This document shows, in pieces, positions 26,353 through 37,693 of a stretch of DNA of 64,000 nucleotides. Each line of letters starts with the position of its first letter. Position 1 is the first letter of the stretch. Origin of the DNA: Thiomonas sp. FB-Cd. GTDB taxonomy: Bacteria > Pseudomonadota > Gammaproteobacteria > Burkholderiales > Burkholderiaceae_C. A program made the position numbers and the translations under genes. The stretch is from contig NZ_JPOE01000002.1 in the NCBI RefSeq assembly GCF_000733775.1, positions 620,001 through 684,000 of the forward strand. Reading direction: 5' to 3'. The notes beneath the pieces are model-generated. The model saw only the letters and a program-made list of their open reading frames with translations, ran no database searches and was not told the DNA's origin.

Positions 26353-26987
26353 ATCAGTCGAGCAATCGTGGCTTGTTCATCACGCTGGAAGGTATCGACG
26401 GCGCCGGTAAAACGACGCAGTTCGATGCGGTCGTACGCACGCTGCGCGGGGCCGGACGCCATGTGACGGCCACGCGCGAGCCCGGGGGGACGCCTCTGGG
26501 CGAACGCATACGCGAGTTGCTGCTTCACGAGACTATGACGACGTCCACCGAGGTCTTGTTGATGTTCGCGGCGCGCCAGGAGCATGTGCTGCGCGTGATC
26601 GAACCCGCGCTTCTGCGGGGGCATGATGTTGTGTGCGACCGGTTTACGGACGCCACGCTGGCGTACCAGGGCGCGGGCAAAGGGATTCCGCAGGATCGCC
26701 TGCAGACACTGGCGCGCTGGGTCCATCCGGGGCTGCAGCCGGATTTCACCCTGTTGATTGATGTACCTGTTGAACTTGCTGTTCAGCGCCTGCATGCGCA
26801 GCAGCGCGAGACGGATCGATTTGAACGCGAGTCAGCCGAATTTTTCGCCCGCGTGCGCCAGCACTACTTGGGCATGGCGGCCGCTGAACCCGAGCGTTGG
26901 AGGGTGATCGATGGTGAGCGCAATGTTGACTTGGTGCGTGACGATGTAATATTTAACATTAAAAAAATCATCCAACATATTGAATAA
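26349..26987 (+). CDS. tmk: thymidylate kinase
   Basis: A 212-residue dTMP kinase, essential for dTTP synthesis. The P-loop is EGIDGAGKTTQ (about 14-24), and VVCDRFTDATLAYQGAGKG is the dTMP/DR motif. It begins with TTG, the start overlapping the mltG stop (TTGA), and its 3' end overlaps holB. The end of the gene is unusually A/T-rich for the region. Confidence 0.93.
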   Translation: MNQSSNRGLFITLEGIDGAGKTTQFDAVVRTLRGAGRHVTATREPGGTPLGERIRELLLHETMTTSTEVLLMFAARQEHVLRVIEPALLRGHDVVCDRFTDATLAYQGAGKGIPQDRLQTLARWVHPGLQPDFTLLIDVPVELAVQRLHAQQRETDRFERESAEFFARVRQHYLGMAAAEPERWRVIDGERNVDLVRDDVIFNIKKIIQHIE

Positions 26988-27990
26988 AAACAAAGATATC
27001 CAAGCAGTTCTCCTGCACGGTGCAGTCGGTTTGGGGATCTGGGAGGCACTGTACGATGCAGCGCGTGCCGTGCTTTGCGAAGCTCCGGTTGCTGCAGCAT
27101 CGCCCCAATTGGGCGTCTCGCAGGACGTGGGCCTGAAGGCCTGTGGCCATTGCGCGGCATGCCGCTTGATGGCGGCCGGTACCCATCCCGATCTGATGGT
27201 CCTCGTGCCCGACGCGCTGTTGCCCGAATTAGGGGTCGGCACCCAGGAATCGACTGAAGTGCCCGTGGCGAGCGAAAAACGCGCACCGAGCAAGGAAATT
27301 GGAATCGACGCCATTCGTGGCCTTGTGGTATGGGCCCACGGCACCAGTCACCGTGGGGGCTCGAAAGTCGCGGTGATCTATCCGCTCGACGCCATGGCAT
27401 TGCCAGCGGCGAACGCAATGTTGAAAACACTTGAAGAACCACCTCCAGGCCTTTATTTGTACATGGGAACCCATCGGCAGGATCGCGTGTTACCGACCAT
27501 ACGCAGTCGCTGTCGCCTCATGACGATGCCGCGCCCGGGCCGGGCCGAGGCCATGCAGCTTTTGCAATCACGGGAATTGGCCAGCGCGGAGCAAATCGCC
27601 GATTGGTGCCGCAATGCCGTGCATGACATTGAGCCGCAGCGCGGCATGGAATGGGCGCGCAAAATGCTCGCAGCAGTGGCGTCGGGTCAGGGCAGTGTGA
27701 CTGCTGGCGAAGTGGGGCCAGTCCCGGTAATGCCAGCGGCTGTTGCAGCGTTGCAGAAAATCAGTGTGGATTTAATGCGTGTGCGCCTTGGTCTTGATCC
27801 GGTCTACATGCCAAGCGAAAAGGCTGCCCTGCAGCGGCTTGCCACGATGGCTGAAGCGCGCCCGCTGCAGGCCTTCTGGCAGCGTCTCACGACATTAAGC
27901 AGCACGGCCAGCTTCCCTTTGCATGCGGCGCTTGCTTCGGAAAGTTTGGTCCTAGAATTCAAGCAACTTTTCATGCGAAGTACGCATTGA
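26980..27990 (+). CDS. holB: DNA polymerase III subunit delta prime
   Basis: A 336-residue clamp-loader subunit. It has the zinc motif KACGHCAACRLM, the delta-prime/gamma-type LPAANAMLKTLEEPPPGLYL and DRVLPTIRSRCRLM. The P-loop region (HGAVGLGIWEAL) is degenerate, as is normal for delta prime. TTG at 26980 overlaps the tmk stop. The order tmk-holB-PilZ-tatD is typical of Betaproteobacteria. Confidence 0.9.
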   Translation: MNKNKDIQAVLLHGAVGLGIWEALYDAARAVLCEAPVAAASPQLGVSQDVGLKACGHCAACRLMAAGTHPDLMVLVPDALLPELGVGTQESTEVPVASEKRAPSKEIGIDAIRGLVVWAHGTSHRGGSKVAVIYPLDAMALPAANAMLKTLEEPPPGLYLYMGTHRQDRVLPTIRSRCRLMTMPRPGRAEAMQLLQSRELASAEQIADWCRNAVHDIEPQRGMEWARKMLAAVASGQGSVTAGEVGPVPVMPAAVAALQKISVDLMRVRLGLDPVYMPSEKAALQRLATMAEARPLQAFWQRLTTLSSTASFPLHAALASESLVLEFKQLFMRSTH

Positions 27991-27991
27991 T

Positions 27992-28375
27992 ATGGCTACC
28001 AACTCTCCTGCTGCTGTCAATGCTTCGTCTAGCGCACGACCGAGCGTCATTCAGCTCGCAATCAAGGAAAGGGCGGCGCTTTACGATGCGTTCATTCCCT
28101 TTTTCGCCGAAGGCGGAATCTTCGTCCCCACCTCGCGTAGCTACCGGCTTGGTGACGAGGTTTATCTTCTGCTGACCATCATGGACAACCCGCAGCGGTT
28201 TCCCGTGGCTGGAAGGGTTGCATGGATTACTCCCGCCAACGCCGCCGGTAACAAGCCTCAAGGCATCGGGGTGCGCTTTCCTTCAGACGAGAAAGCGAAA
28301 CAATTGCGCCATGTAATTGAAGATATTTTGGGCCCAGCCGCAGAGGCGGCGAGTCGCCCGACCCACACGCTTTAA
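27992..28375 (+). CDS. PilZ-domain protein
   Basis: A 127-residue PilZ protein of the type IV pilus kind. It has FFAEGGIFVPTSRSYRLGDEVYLLLT (split here as FFAEGGIFVPTS and YRLGDEVYLLLT), then GRVAWITP and GIGVRFP. The classical RxxxR c-di-GMP motif is not obvious, as in many PilZ proteins acting in pilus biogenesis. It follows holB by one base. Confidence 0.85.
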   Translation: MATNSPAAVNASSSARPSVIQLAIKERAALYDAFIPFFAEGGIFVPTSRSYRLGDEVYLLLTIMDNPQRFPVAGRVAWITPANAAGNKPQGIGVRFPSDEKAKQLRHVIEDILGPAAEAASRPTHTL

Positions 28376-28494
28376 CCCAAGGGCCAACGATTGTGCCGGT
28401 GCCGAGGCAGGGCGTGGCCGTCCGCCTGATGTGAGGCACATTGCGCGCTTTCCTTGCCTGCGTCAAATACGCCAACCTAGCGGCACTCAACCCC

Positions 28495-29289
28495 ATGGCC
28501 CTCACTGACTCCCACTGTCACCTCAATTTCCCGGGTCTGCGCGAAAAGCTCGATGATGTTCTAGCGTCCATGCATGAACTTGGCGTTGCGCGAGCCGTCA
28601 ACATCTGCACCCAGATCGAAGAGTTTGATGACGTGCTCGCCTGCGCCGTGCAACATCCCCATATCTGGGCGACGGTCGGTGTCCATCCGGACCAGGAAGG
28701 TCTGACCGAGCCGAGCGTCGAGGATCTGGCGCAACGGGCTCGCCACCCACGCGTGGTGGCAATTGGCGAGACTGGGCTGGACTACTACCGACTCGAAGGC
28801 AGGACCGTTGCCGACATGGAATGGCAGCGCGAGCGCTTTCGTGCTCACATCAAGGCTGCGCGCGAGGTCGGTAAGCCACTCGTCATCCATACCCGCGCGG
28901 CTGCGGACGACACCTTGGCTATTCTGAAAGAGCAGGGTGCGGATACGATCGGAGGCGTATTCCATTGCTTTACAGAGACCTGGGATGTGGCGCGGCGTGC
29001 GCTTGATCTGGGCTTCTACATCTCGCTTTCTGGCATCCTGACATTCAAGAATGCCGAGCACTTGCGCGAGATTGCAAAGAAATTGCCTGATGATCGCATT
29101 CTGGTGGAAACCGATAGTCCGTACCTCGCGCCAGTTCCCCACCGGGGCAAAACCAATCAGCCTGCCTATACCCGATACGTCGCTCGTTGTCTTGCGGACA
29201 TTCGCGGGTGCTCGGAGCAGGACGTCGAAGCCTTTACGGAAGAGAATTTTGAGTGTCTATTCAAACAGGTACGAGCGACAGCGAATTGA
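28495..29289 (+). CDS. tatD: TatD family metal-dependent deoxyribonuclease
   Basis: A 264-residue TIM-barrel metalloenzyme. Metal ligands are seen in DSHCHL at the N-terminus, GETGLDYYR, VIHTRAAADD, GVFHCFTET and VETDSPYLAP. It acts as a 3'-5' nuclease or D-aminoacyl-tRNA hydrolase-like enzyme in known members. ATG 28495 is used so that the metal motif begins at residue 4. A PilZ gene precedes it, as in other Burkholderiales. Confidence 0.9.
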   Translation: MALTDSHCHLNFPGLREKLDDVLASMHELGVARAVNICTQIEEFDDVLACAVQHPHIWATVGVHPDQEGLTEPSVEDLAQRARHPRVVAIGETGLDYYRLEGRTVADMEWQRERFRAHIKAAREVGKPLVIHTRAAADDTLAILKEQGADTIGGVFHCFTETWDVARRALDLGFYISLSGILTFKNAEHLREIAKKLPDDRILVETDSPYLAPVPHRGKTNQPAYTRYVARCLADIRGCSEQDVEAFTEENFECLFKQVRATAN

Positions 29290-29345
29290 AGTTCGAGCTT
29301 CATGTTGCGCGTTGATTGGGATTGCTCGTCGACCACGTCCACTTC

Positions 29346-30017
29346 ATGTTCATGTTAAAGAAAATATCGTATAGAACGGTTTTTATTGGAATAATTTTTC
29401 TTGCGGCCTTGGCTGCGCACGCCGGTTCCTACACGGATTTTTTCCGTGCCATTGATGTTGATGACGTGAGCGCCGTGCAGTCTTTGCTGCAGGAGGGATT
29501 CGATCCCAACGCTGTCAATGGCAAGGGAAATTCGGCTCTGTACATGGCTTTGCGTGATAAATCACTCAAGGTTGCCAAGCTGTTGATCGAGCAGCCGAAG
29601 ATCAATCTCAACCAGCTCAATCCAAGTGGCGAAAACGCGTTGATGATCGCGTGTTTGCAGGGCGATCTTGGGTTAGTCAAACGCATGGTTGAGCGCGGCG
29701 CTGAAATCAACAAACCGGGCTGGACCCCTTTGGCTTACGCAGCGACCAACGGCCACACGGCGATCGTCAAATTTCTGCTCGATCATGCCGCATATATCGA
29801 CGCGGCGGCACCGAATGGGACAACCCCCTTGATGATGGCTGCGTATTTCGGCCAATCTGCAACCGTGCAGTTGCTTCTTGATGAGGGCGCGGATCCGAAT
29901 TTGAAGAATGCCATGGGGTTCACGGCCCTTGAGCTGGCCGTGCATCGGGGACACAAGCTGGAAGCGCAGATGATTGCGAGCCACATGACCAAGGACAGGC
30001 CGAAGGGGCACTGGTGA
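29346..30017 (+). CDS. exported ankyrin-repeat protein
   Basis: A 223-residue protein with a signal peptide (FIGIIFLAALAAHAGS) and about five ankyrin repeats (for example NALMIACLQGDLGLVKRMVERG and TPLMMAAYFGQSATVQLLLDEG in parts). Ankyrin repeats mediate protein binding, so this is probably a periplasmic partner protein. Two ATGs (29346, 29352) are possible. It is conserved next to tatD in this group. Confidence 0.85.
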   Translation: MFMLKKISYRTVFIGIIFLAALAAHAGSYTDFFRAIDVDDVSAVQSLLQEGFDPNAVNGKGNSALYMALRDKSLKVAKLLIEQPKINLNQLNPSGENALMIACLQGDLGLVKRMVERGAEINKPGWTPLAYAATNGHTAIVKFLLDHAAYIDAAAPNGTTPLMMAAYFGQSATVQLLLDEGADPNLKNAMGFTALELAVHRGHKLEAQMIASHMTKDRPKGHW

Positions 30018-30222
30018 GGTGCCCAGGCCGGCTTGGTCAAAACACTGGGGCTTGTGCGTTCATGTTCGCTCCAAAACGGAGCATATTTGCATTATGTTAA
30101 ATAACGGTTTTAGTTGATAGACGGACTGGAGATCGAAGTTAGTCGGCAGTTGGCCTTCCGGCGAAGTAAATGTGTACGAAGTGCGCGAAGTAAAAGTGGT
30201 TCACCGAGCTCGCCTGGAGCTT

Positions 30223-30525
30223 TCAGCCTGCGACTTCCAGGAGGTCCCCCACTCGAATGCCGCTGGGGTCGCGCGATCGCTGCCCAGGCCGTAGATTGGC
30301 AACTCGGTACGCCCTGCGTGCCCCCTGGTTGCCTAGGTAGACAACATCACCATCGGTCAACCCGGGATGCGAGGTCACAAGCATCAACCCCCCGTTCGCA
30401 GACGCTCTGACCTTGGCAATCACCGTGTCGTCGTCAGGGCGTTCGAAGACCTTCAGATGGCCACGGCGCTGCGCTACGGAAAAGTCTTGCTTCGCTTCAT
30501 CCACGGCCATCGTAGCTGCCCTCAT
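30223..30525 (-). CDS. hypothetical small protein
   Basis: A possible 100-residue protein with no recognised domain. Its composition is balanced (charged N-terminus, then VVYLGNQGARRAYRV and GIRVGDLLEVAG), which favours a real gene over a shadow. An AGGA sits upstream of the ATG at 30525; an ATG at 30510 is an alternative. It lies between the core genes and the start of the mobile region. Confidence 0.4.
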   Translation of the reverse strand: MRAATMAVDEAKQDFSVAQRRGHLKVFERPDDDTVIAKVRASANGGLMLVTSHPGLTDGDVVYLGNQGARRAYRVANLRPGQRSRDPSGIRVGDLLEVAG

Positions 30526-30762
30526 CAGTCCTATCCCGAAGAAATCCTAGGCACGATTGGACTCCGACGCGTCCAACAAATTCACGGTTCATGCGAAAGT
30601 TGAGGCCGGAGTCCGTGGCCCCGTTTCACGAGCGTGACGGGCCCGCCAGGGACCGAGCCTGCTCTCCAAGGGGTTGATCGCCGTGTTCGGAAGCGGCATG
30701 CCGGCGCAACTCTCCGAAAGCCGTGGACGCGGCACCAGGGTCCTGGAGCAGGGCTGAAGGCC

Positions 30763-31760
30763 TCAACGCGTGCGCGCAAGCGACGGTGTGCTTGGCGCAC
30801 GCTTGCGCGCGGCCGGAGTGGTTTTTCGCGTGGCCAATTCGGCCAAGGTCGCCAAGCGATCCAGCGACGCTTGCAGTGTGGCGATCTGCGCGCGCGCCGC
30901 CGCCGCGTCCGCGGCACTGGCCTCAAGGGCGGCTCGCAGGTCCGCGATGCGCTCGCGCTCCAGCGTCAGTTCGGCAGCGGCTGCCGCATGGAAGGTGGCC
31001 TGCGCCTGCTCGCGGTCACGTGCGGCATTCAGCAGCGCTTGCGCTTGCTCCCCAGCGGCCAAGGTCGCTTGGCGCTCGGCGCTCAGGGCGCGCTGAAGCG
31101 CCTCCACCTGGCGTTCGGCCTTGGCACGCGCCATGCGCTCGCGCTCGAGTTCCAGCGCGACGCGCCGATCCGCGGCGTCGGCGCGCTGGAGTGCCGCTTC
31201 GAGTTGCCGCCTGAGCTCGGCCATTTCGACGGTCGCCTTGCCTTGGTGCTCCCGAAGGGTGCTGGACGCCGTGTCCAGTGCGACCCGGGCCCCTCGAGAC
31301 GCGCGCGCTCCGCGGCGAGGTCCTGGTGGGCGGCGTCGAGTTGGTGGCCCCGCTGCGTCAACTGCTGCTCGAGCCGCGCGGCTGTCGCCTGGGCTTCGCG
31401 CGCAGCTGCTACCGCTTGCTCGGCTCGCTCCTTTTCCGCCTCGACGTTGGCGGCCGCTGTCGCGAGGCCGTCGCGCAGTCGCGCATCAAAGTCGGCGCGC
31501 GTGTGCGCAAGCGCCGTCTCCCAGAAATGCTGCGCGGCCTGGAGGATGGGCTCGGGCACGTCGGGCGGCGCGGCAAAGGCGCCGGGATCCTGCAGGCGTC
31601 GCCCGAGCCCTTTGAACCAGGCGTCCAGCATGGGGCTGACGGTGTTGGGCGAGCCGCGCCCGATGCTCTGGCGCACCCGATCGATGGTCGGACGCGCGCC
31701 CGCGAGCAGCAGCGCGTCGCAGGCGGCGAAGACATCGTGCTCGGTGATACCGCGTGCCAT
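30763..31760 (-). pseudogene. tnpT: TnpT/KfrA-like DNA-binding coiled-coil protein, frameshifted
   Basis: The first frame (ATG 31760) has a KfrA-type N-terminal DNA-binding domain (ITEHDVFAACDALLLAGARPTIDRVRQSIG in parts), followed by Ala/Glu/Arg-rich heptads. It goes out of frame at about 31284-31293 (GGG/CCC run); the second frame (to 30763) carries the rest of the coiled coil and a basic tail. One added base restores about 332 residues. It is divergent from a tyrosine recombinase, as tnpT is from tnpS in Tn4651-type transposons. Confidence 0.65.
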
Positions 31761-31807
31761 GCTGAGATTTCCTGGATCGGCGCCCTGCTTTGCGCCATAA
31801 TAAGTCA

Positions 31808-31826
31808 CGATAATGGATAGTTATCG
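31808..31826. repeat. candidate recombination core between tnpT-like and tnpS-like genes
   Basis: CGATAA at 31808-31813 and TTATCG at 31821-31826 form a perfect inverted repeat with a 7-base spacer. Extended to 14-bp arms it matches at 11 of 14 positions. Two inverted arms around a 6-8 bp spacer are the usual form of a tyrosine-recombinase crossover site, and the site sits in the 122-bp gap between the divergent genes. Confidence 0.45.
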
Positions 31827-31882
31827 CGATCTATGCGCTAATTGCGTTAGACATCTTACATGCACAATACGATTTCAAACTT

Positions 31883-33055
31883 ATGGCTACCCGTCGCCTG
31901 ATCGCCCCCGTCGAGCTGCCGCTGGTCGAGGTCGGTACGCTGGACCCCAGTGTGCTTGCGCCCTTCACGTCCGCCGCGGTCGAGGCGCTGCTGGCCGAGG
32001 GCGAATCCGCCCACACCGTGCGCAGCTACCAGGCCGCGCTGCGCTATTGGGCTGCCTGGTACTGGATGCGCTACCGGAAGGCCATCGCCCTGCCCGTTCC
32101 GGTCGCCGCCGTGCAGCAGTTCCTCGTCGACCACCTGGAGCGCAAGACGCCAGCCGGCCTGGCCTGCGAAATGCCGCCCGCGCTCGACCAGGCGCTCGTC
32201 GAAGGCGGTTTCAAGGCCAAGCCGGGGGCGCCGGCACTGGCCACCGTCCTGCACCGCCTGAGCGTACTGTCCAAGGCCCACCAGCTCCAGGGAGGCTCCA
32301 ACCCGGTGCAGCACGCCCACGTGCGCGAACTCGTCGCCAGGGCCCGTCGAGCCTACGCCAAACGAGGCATGCGGCCGGACAAAAAGGCGGCGATCACGCT
32401 GGAGCCCTTGCAGGCGATGTTGGCCACCTGCGACGAATCGCTGCGCGGCGTGCGCGACCGCGCCCTCCTCCTCTTCGCCTGGGCCAGCGGCGGGCGCCGG
32501 CGCTCGGAGGTCACGGACGCGACTTTCGAGAACACGCGCAAGGTTGGGCCTCGCGCTTATTCGTTCACGCTGCTGCGATCCAAGACCAACCAGGCGGGCG
32601 ATCTGCGCCCCGACAGCGAAAAGCCCATCCTCGACGAGGCTGCCGATGCGCTGGAGGCGTGGATTCGGCGCAGTGGGCTGACGCAAGGGGCGATCTTCCG
32701 GCGGATACGGCGCGGCGACTCGGTCGGCGAGGCGCTTGCGCCGGCGGCCGTGCGCGACATCGTCAGGGCGCGCGCGGCGCTGGCGGGCTTGCCCGACACC
32801 TTCGCGGCGCACTCGTTGCGCTCGGGCTTCGTGACCGAGGCCGCACGCCAGAACGTGCCTCTGGGCGAGACCATGGCGCTGACCGGGCATACCTCAGCCG
32901 CTTCGCTCATCGGGTACTTCCGCGCGGCGGAGTCGGCGCGCAGCGCGGGGGCCAGAATGTTGTCGACAGGCACTACTGCCGGATCGACGGGAAACGCCCG
33001 GGACCATGAACATGGATCAAGCGATGGGCCACGGCAGCGTGACCCTCCAAGCTGA
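31883..33055 (+). CDS. tnpS: tyrosine recombinase (TnpS-like integrase)
   Basis: A 390-residue tyrosine recombinase. The N-terminal SAM-like core-binding domain (about 25-110) is followed by the catalytic domain. Catalytic residues are visible in SGGRRRSEVTD (Arg I), LLRSKTNQ (Lys), AAHSLRSGFVTEA (His/Arg) and LTGHTS, GYFRA (His, Tyr). It is divergent from a KfrA-like coiled-coil gene and next to mer genes, as in Tn5041/Tn4651-type elements, where the pair resolves cointegrates. No tnpA is seen here. Confidence 0.8.
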   Translation: MATRRLIAPVELPLVEVGTLDPSVLAPFTSAAVEALLAEGESAHTVRSYQAALRYWAAWYWMRYRKAIALPVPVAAVQQFLVDHLERKTPAGLACEMPPALDQALVEGGFKAKPGAPALATVLHRLSVLSKAHQLQGGSNPVQHAHVRELVARARRAYAKRGMRPDKKAAITLEPLQAMLATCDESLRGVRDRALLLFAWASGGRRRSEVTDATFENTRKVGPRAYSFTLLRSKTNQAGDLRPDSEKPILDEAADALEAWIRRSGLTQGAIFRRIRRGDSVGEALAPAAVRDIVRARAALAGLPDTFAAHSLRSGFVTEAARQNVPLGETMALTGHTSAASLIGYFRAAESARSAGARMLSTGTTAGSTGNARDHEHGSSDGPRQRDPPS

Positions 33056-33087
33056 CACAGCGGTTTGTTCTACCTCGGACACCTGCG

Positions 33088-33504
33088 TCATGGGCGATCG
33101 TCCTGCTGGAGCGTTGCGATGAGGGGGCACGAAACCCTGCCTGAAGCGCCATGGCAGGCGTGCACCAGTTCCGACAGGACGCTCTCGATGCCCTGCAGGT
33201 CCCGCAGGCGCTCGCGCACATCGGCCAGGCGCGACTCGGCCACTGCGGCGGCTTCGTCGCACTGGGTGCCGTCGTCCAGCCGGAGCAGTTGCCCGGCCTC
33301 GTCCAGGCTGAACCCCAGGCGCTGCGCCGCCTTGATAAAGCGCACCCGTGCTACGTCGGCGGCAACGTAGCGCCGGATACCCTGCGCGGGGCGACCCGGC
33401 ACGCGCAGCAAACCCTTGAGTTGGTAGAAGCGGATCGTCTCCACGTGCACACCGGCTGCCTTCGCCAGTGCCCCGATGCTCAAAGCTGCAGACGCCTGTT
33501 CCAT
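33088..33504 (-). CDS. merR: mercury-responsive regulator MerR
   Basis: A 138-residue Mer[24 protein letters not shown] is followed by [14 protein letters not shown], and a dimer helix. The three mercury-binding Cys are present: one in DGTQCDEA and two in [14 protein letters not shown]. It is divergent from the thioredoxin-like gene, with a 19-bp-spaced promoter in between, so it represses and, with Hg(II), activates that operon. Confidence 0.9.
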   Translation of the reverse strand: MEQASAALSIGALAKAAGVHVETIRFYQLKGLLRVPGRPAQGIRRYVAADVARVRFIKAAQRLGFSLDEAGQLLRLDDGTQCDEAAAVAESRLADVRERLRDLQGIESVLSELVHACHGASGRVSCPLIATLQQDDRP

Positions 33505-33509
33505 GGGAC

Positions 33510-33540
33510 TTGACTCCGTAGTTGACTACGGGAATAAGGT
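33510..33540 (+). promoter_or_regulatory. MerR-controlled mer promoter
   Basis: TTGACT (33510-33515) and TAAGGT (33535-33540) are separated by 19 bp, the over-long spacer that MerR untwists. The dyad CCGTA-N6-TACGG (33516-33531) lies in the spacer. Both hexamers resemble the canonical merT promoter. The first gene starts at 33599 with AAGGAG upstream. Confidence 0.85.
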
Positions 33541-33598
33541 AGCAGCCATCGCGCCGCTTCCGCAGGGCGTTGTCTGTTCCGACAAGGAGTCCTTCCCC

Positions 33599-34170
33599 AT
33601 GGTCCCCGTTTCCACGCCGCGCGTGATCGCCCAGGCCGGGCTGATCGCATCCCTCCTGCTGGCAGGCAGCGCAGCTCATGCCGTGGCTGTCGCCGCCACG
33701 GTCGCGCACCCCGCGTCACCCGTGGCTACGCTCGGCCAGCTTGCACCCGATGCGCCGTTCACGACGGTGAACGGCAAGGTCGTCCAGCTGGACGCTTACA
33801 AGGGGCATCCCGTCATCGTGTGGCAGGTCACGACCTGGTGCCCGAGCTGCGCCGCCGGGCTGCGCACCTTCGCCGATCACCAGGCCCAGATCGACCACTC
33901 GGACATCACGGTACTGGTGCTTCGCGACTACCAGAACGGCGGATATCCGGGCCCGGGAATGCGCGACTTCGCCAAGTCGATCGCCGCCCCGCTGCTGGAG
34001 GACCCGCACTTCGTCTTCGGCGAAGACACCAAAGCGCTGTTCGACCGCTACAACCCACGCAAGTTCGTCGACATCTACCAGGTCATCGCAGCCGATGGCC
34101 GCGTGCGACTGGCGTCCTCGTCGCCGTCCGCGACCTTCGGCAAGATCGAAGCCTTCATCCAGCCCAGGCC

Positions 34171-34174
<4 letters not shown>
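33599..34174 (+). CDS. exported thioredoxin-fold protein of the mer operon
   Basis: A 191-residue protein with an N-terminal signal (LIASLLLAGSAAHA) and a TlpA-like thioredoxin fold. The redox motif is TTWCPSCAAGL. It is the first gene after the MerR promoter, where merT and merP normally sit. It overlaps the next gene by ATGA. It probably binds Hg(II) through its Cys pair and passes it to the downstream membrane protein, in place of MerP; this is inference. Confidence 0.75.
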
Positions 34175-36208
<2,034 letters not shown>

Positions 36209-36224
36209 GCGGCGTCCTCGAGGT

Positions 36225-36752
36225 TCACATCATGTTGCGCATCATCGCCGGCATGCCTTCCTGGACGAAGCGGTCGAGCTCGCGCGCGTGCGCCTTGATG
36301 ACTCGGACCATTGCGGGATTGGCGGAGGTCTCGGTCACGGCTACACCGTCGGGCAGCAGCTCGAGCTTGCGCTGATATCCCGTCGGGTCGGCGAACATCT
36401 GCGGCACGCTGTTGCTCATGGGGTACGCAAACGGGCGGTTCTCATCCAAGCGCCTGTACATGTCCGCCACATGCTCCTGGATCAGCGCTGCCGTGGCGGG
36501 ATCGTCCGAAACGGTGACGCTGCGCACGCCATCTGTGAGTTCGGTGACATGGCGCTGCATCAATCGGTGGCGCTCGAACAATTCCATGCCGGTACGCATC
36601 GGCCCGCGCATGTTCTCGGGCGACATCATCTCGCCCATCATCGCGTCCATCGTGGTCCCAGCACGGGCTGCCGTCGAACGGCGACCGAGCAAGTAGGCGG
36701 ACAAGGTTCCCGCGAGGCTCGCGGCGAGGCTCAATAAGGATCGACGTTTCAT
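36225..36752 (-). CDS. exported protein of unknown function, Met-rich
   Basis: A 175-residue protein with a twin-arginine-like start (MKRRSLLSLAASLAG) and a Met-rich mature region (DAMMGEMMSPENMRG), ending in EGMPAMMRNMM. A conserved-looking helix has HARELDRFVQEGMPAM. Similar exported proteins occur near mercury and copper genes and are sometimes called aspartate carbamoyltransferase without support. It is convergent with merA. Confidence 0.6.
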   Translation of the reverse strand: MKRRSLLSLAASLAGTLSAYLLGRRSTAARAGTTMDAMMGEMMSPENMRGPMRTGMELFERHRLMQRHVTELTDGVRSVTVSDDPATAALIQEHVADMYRRLDENRPFAYPMSNSVPQMFADPTGYQRKLELLPDGVAVTETSANPAMVRVIKAHARELDRFVQEGMPAMMRNMM

Positions 36753-36938
36753 GATCAACTTTCCATGAGGTTCAAAGGGGTGGAGCCTGGCAACGGAATT
36801 TCGGCCCGATGGCCGCTCGCTCCAGGTCGCCAGACCGGTGGGGCGTTCGTGACGCACGTGCACAGTAGCCCGGCGTGGATTGCGCAGCCCAGCTGCATCG
36901 GCGGGCTCCCACAGCGACGCTGGAAGGCGAGCGAGGGG

Positions 36939-37382
36939 TCAGGCGCGAGGCGGGCGGTACGGCAGCTCTCGCGGAGTCATGGGCAGTCGACGAACGTGGG
37001 GCTGCGACGCGTGGTCCGCGCTCGTGGGTACGAAGGCCCAGCCCGGCGCCCCAGGGAGGGCAAGGACCAGACAGCCCACCAAGTGGCACGCCGCCTGTCC
37101 CATGCGGCAAGCGCCTGCGCCGCGCATCGGCGCCGCAGGCTGGCCGGCCCCCGGGAGCGACATCACCTGTTGTCCACACAGGGACCGGGGCGAACCTGTC
37201 GGCGCTGCGCCGCTGCCCCCTGCGCGGGCGCCTCCGACCCCTATGGCCGAGGAGCCTGCAGTCGCGCAGCAACCGACCGCGCCCAGCATGGCGCTCGCGG
37301 TGGATGGGCTTGCCGCGGCCCCGCTACCCAAGGCCAGGATGAGCAGCAGCGCCCAAATGTCAAAGTGGCGAACGAGAGTCAT
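36939..37382 (-). CDS. small exported Ala/Gly-rich protein, hypothetical
   Basis: A possible 147-residue protein. It begins with a good signal peptide (DIWALLLILALGSGAAA) and contains several Cys. Its C-terminal PRELPYRPPRA resembles the end of the exported protein at 49258-49641 (DTLYRPPRA). The composition suggests a DUF2946-like metal-region protein. The reading frame may also be fortuitous, as this is a decayed zone. Confidence 0.4.
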   Translation of the reverse strand: MTLVRHFDIWALLLILALGSGAAASPSTASAMLGAVGCCATAGSSAIGVGGARAGGSGAAPTGSPRSLCGQQVMSLPGAGQPAAPMRGAGACRMGQAACHLVGCLVLALPGAPGWAFVPTSADHASQPHVRRLPMTPRELPYRPPRA

Positions 37383-37527
37383 GGGTCGGGAGGTCGAGAC
37401 ACGCAACTCTTCACGCGAGCCGGGGGTGAGCATAACCCGAGTGATCCCGATGCGCGCTGCGCGGCGTGCCGATGCCGGTCGTACCCCTCTGCTCGTCAGC
37501 AGTTGCAACGCCACCGACTGTTGCGCG

Positions 37528-37597
37528 ACGGCGTTATAACGAGGAACGGCCGCACAGCAGTCTCGGCTACCGGACCCCGAATGAGTTCGTGCAGCAA
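37528..37597 (+). pseudogene. IS3-family transposase fragment (orfB 3' end)
   Basis: The frame reads RRYNEERPHSSLGYRTPNEF VQQ, which is the conserved C-terminal YN-RPH-SLGY-TP-EF signature of IS3-family OrfB transposases. Nothing else of the element (DDE residues, orfA, terminal repeats) is present. It marks a deletion boundary. Confidence 0.8.
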
Positions 37598-37693
37598 GGA
37601 TGTTCACCTGTAAAATGGGCAGCACTCGAAGCTCCCATTCCGCGCTTCATCAGTACATCCGCGTCGCGAAAGGCCTGACAGCCCCGGCCCAGG

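Noticed and set aside
31883..33055. Phage integrase with att site in a tRNA
   Set aside because: No tRNA gene or phage genes are seen; the divergent KfrA-like partner fits a transposon resolution module better.
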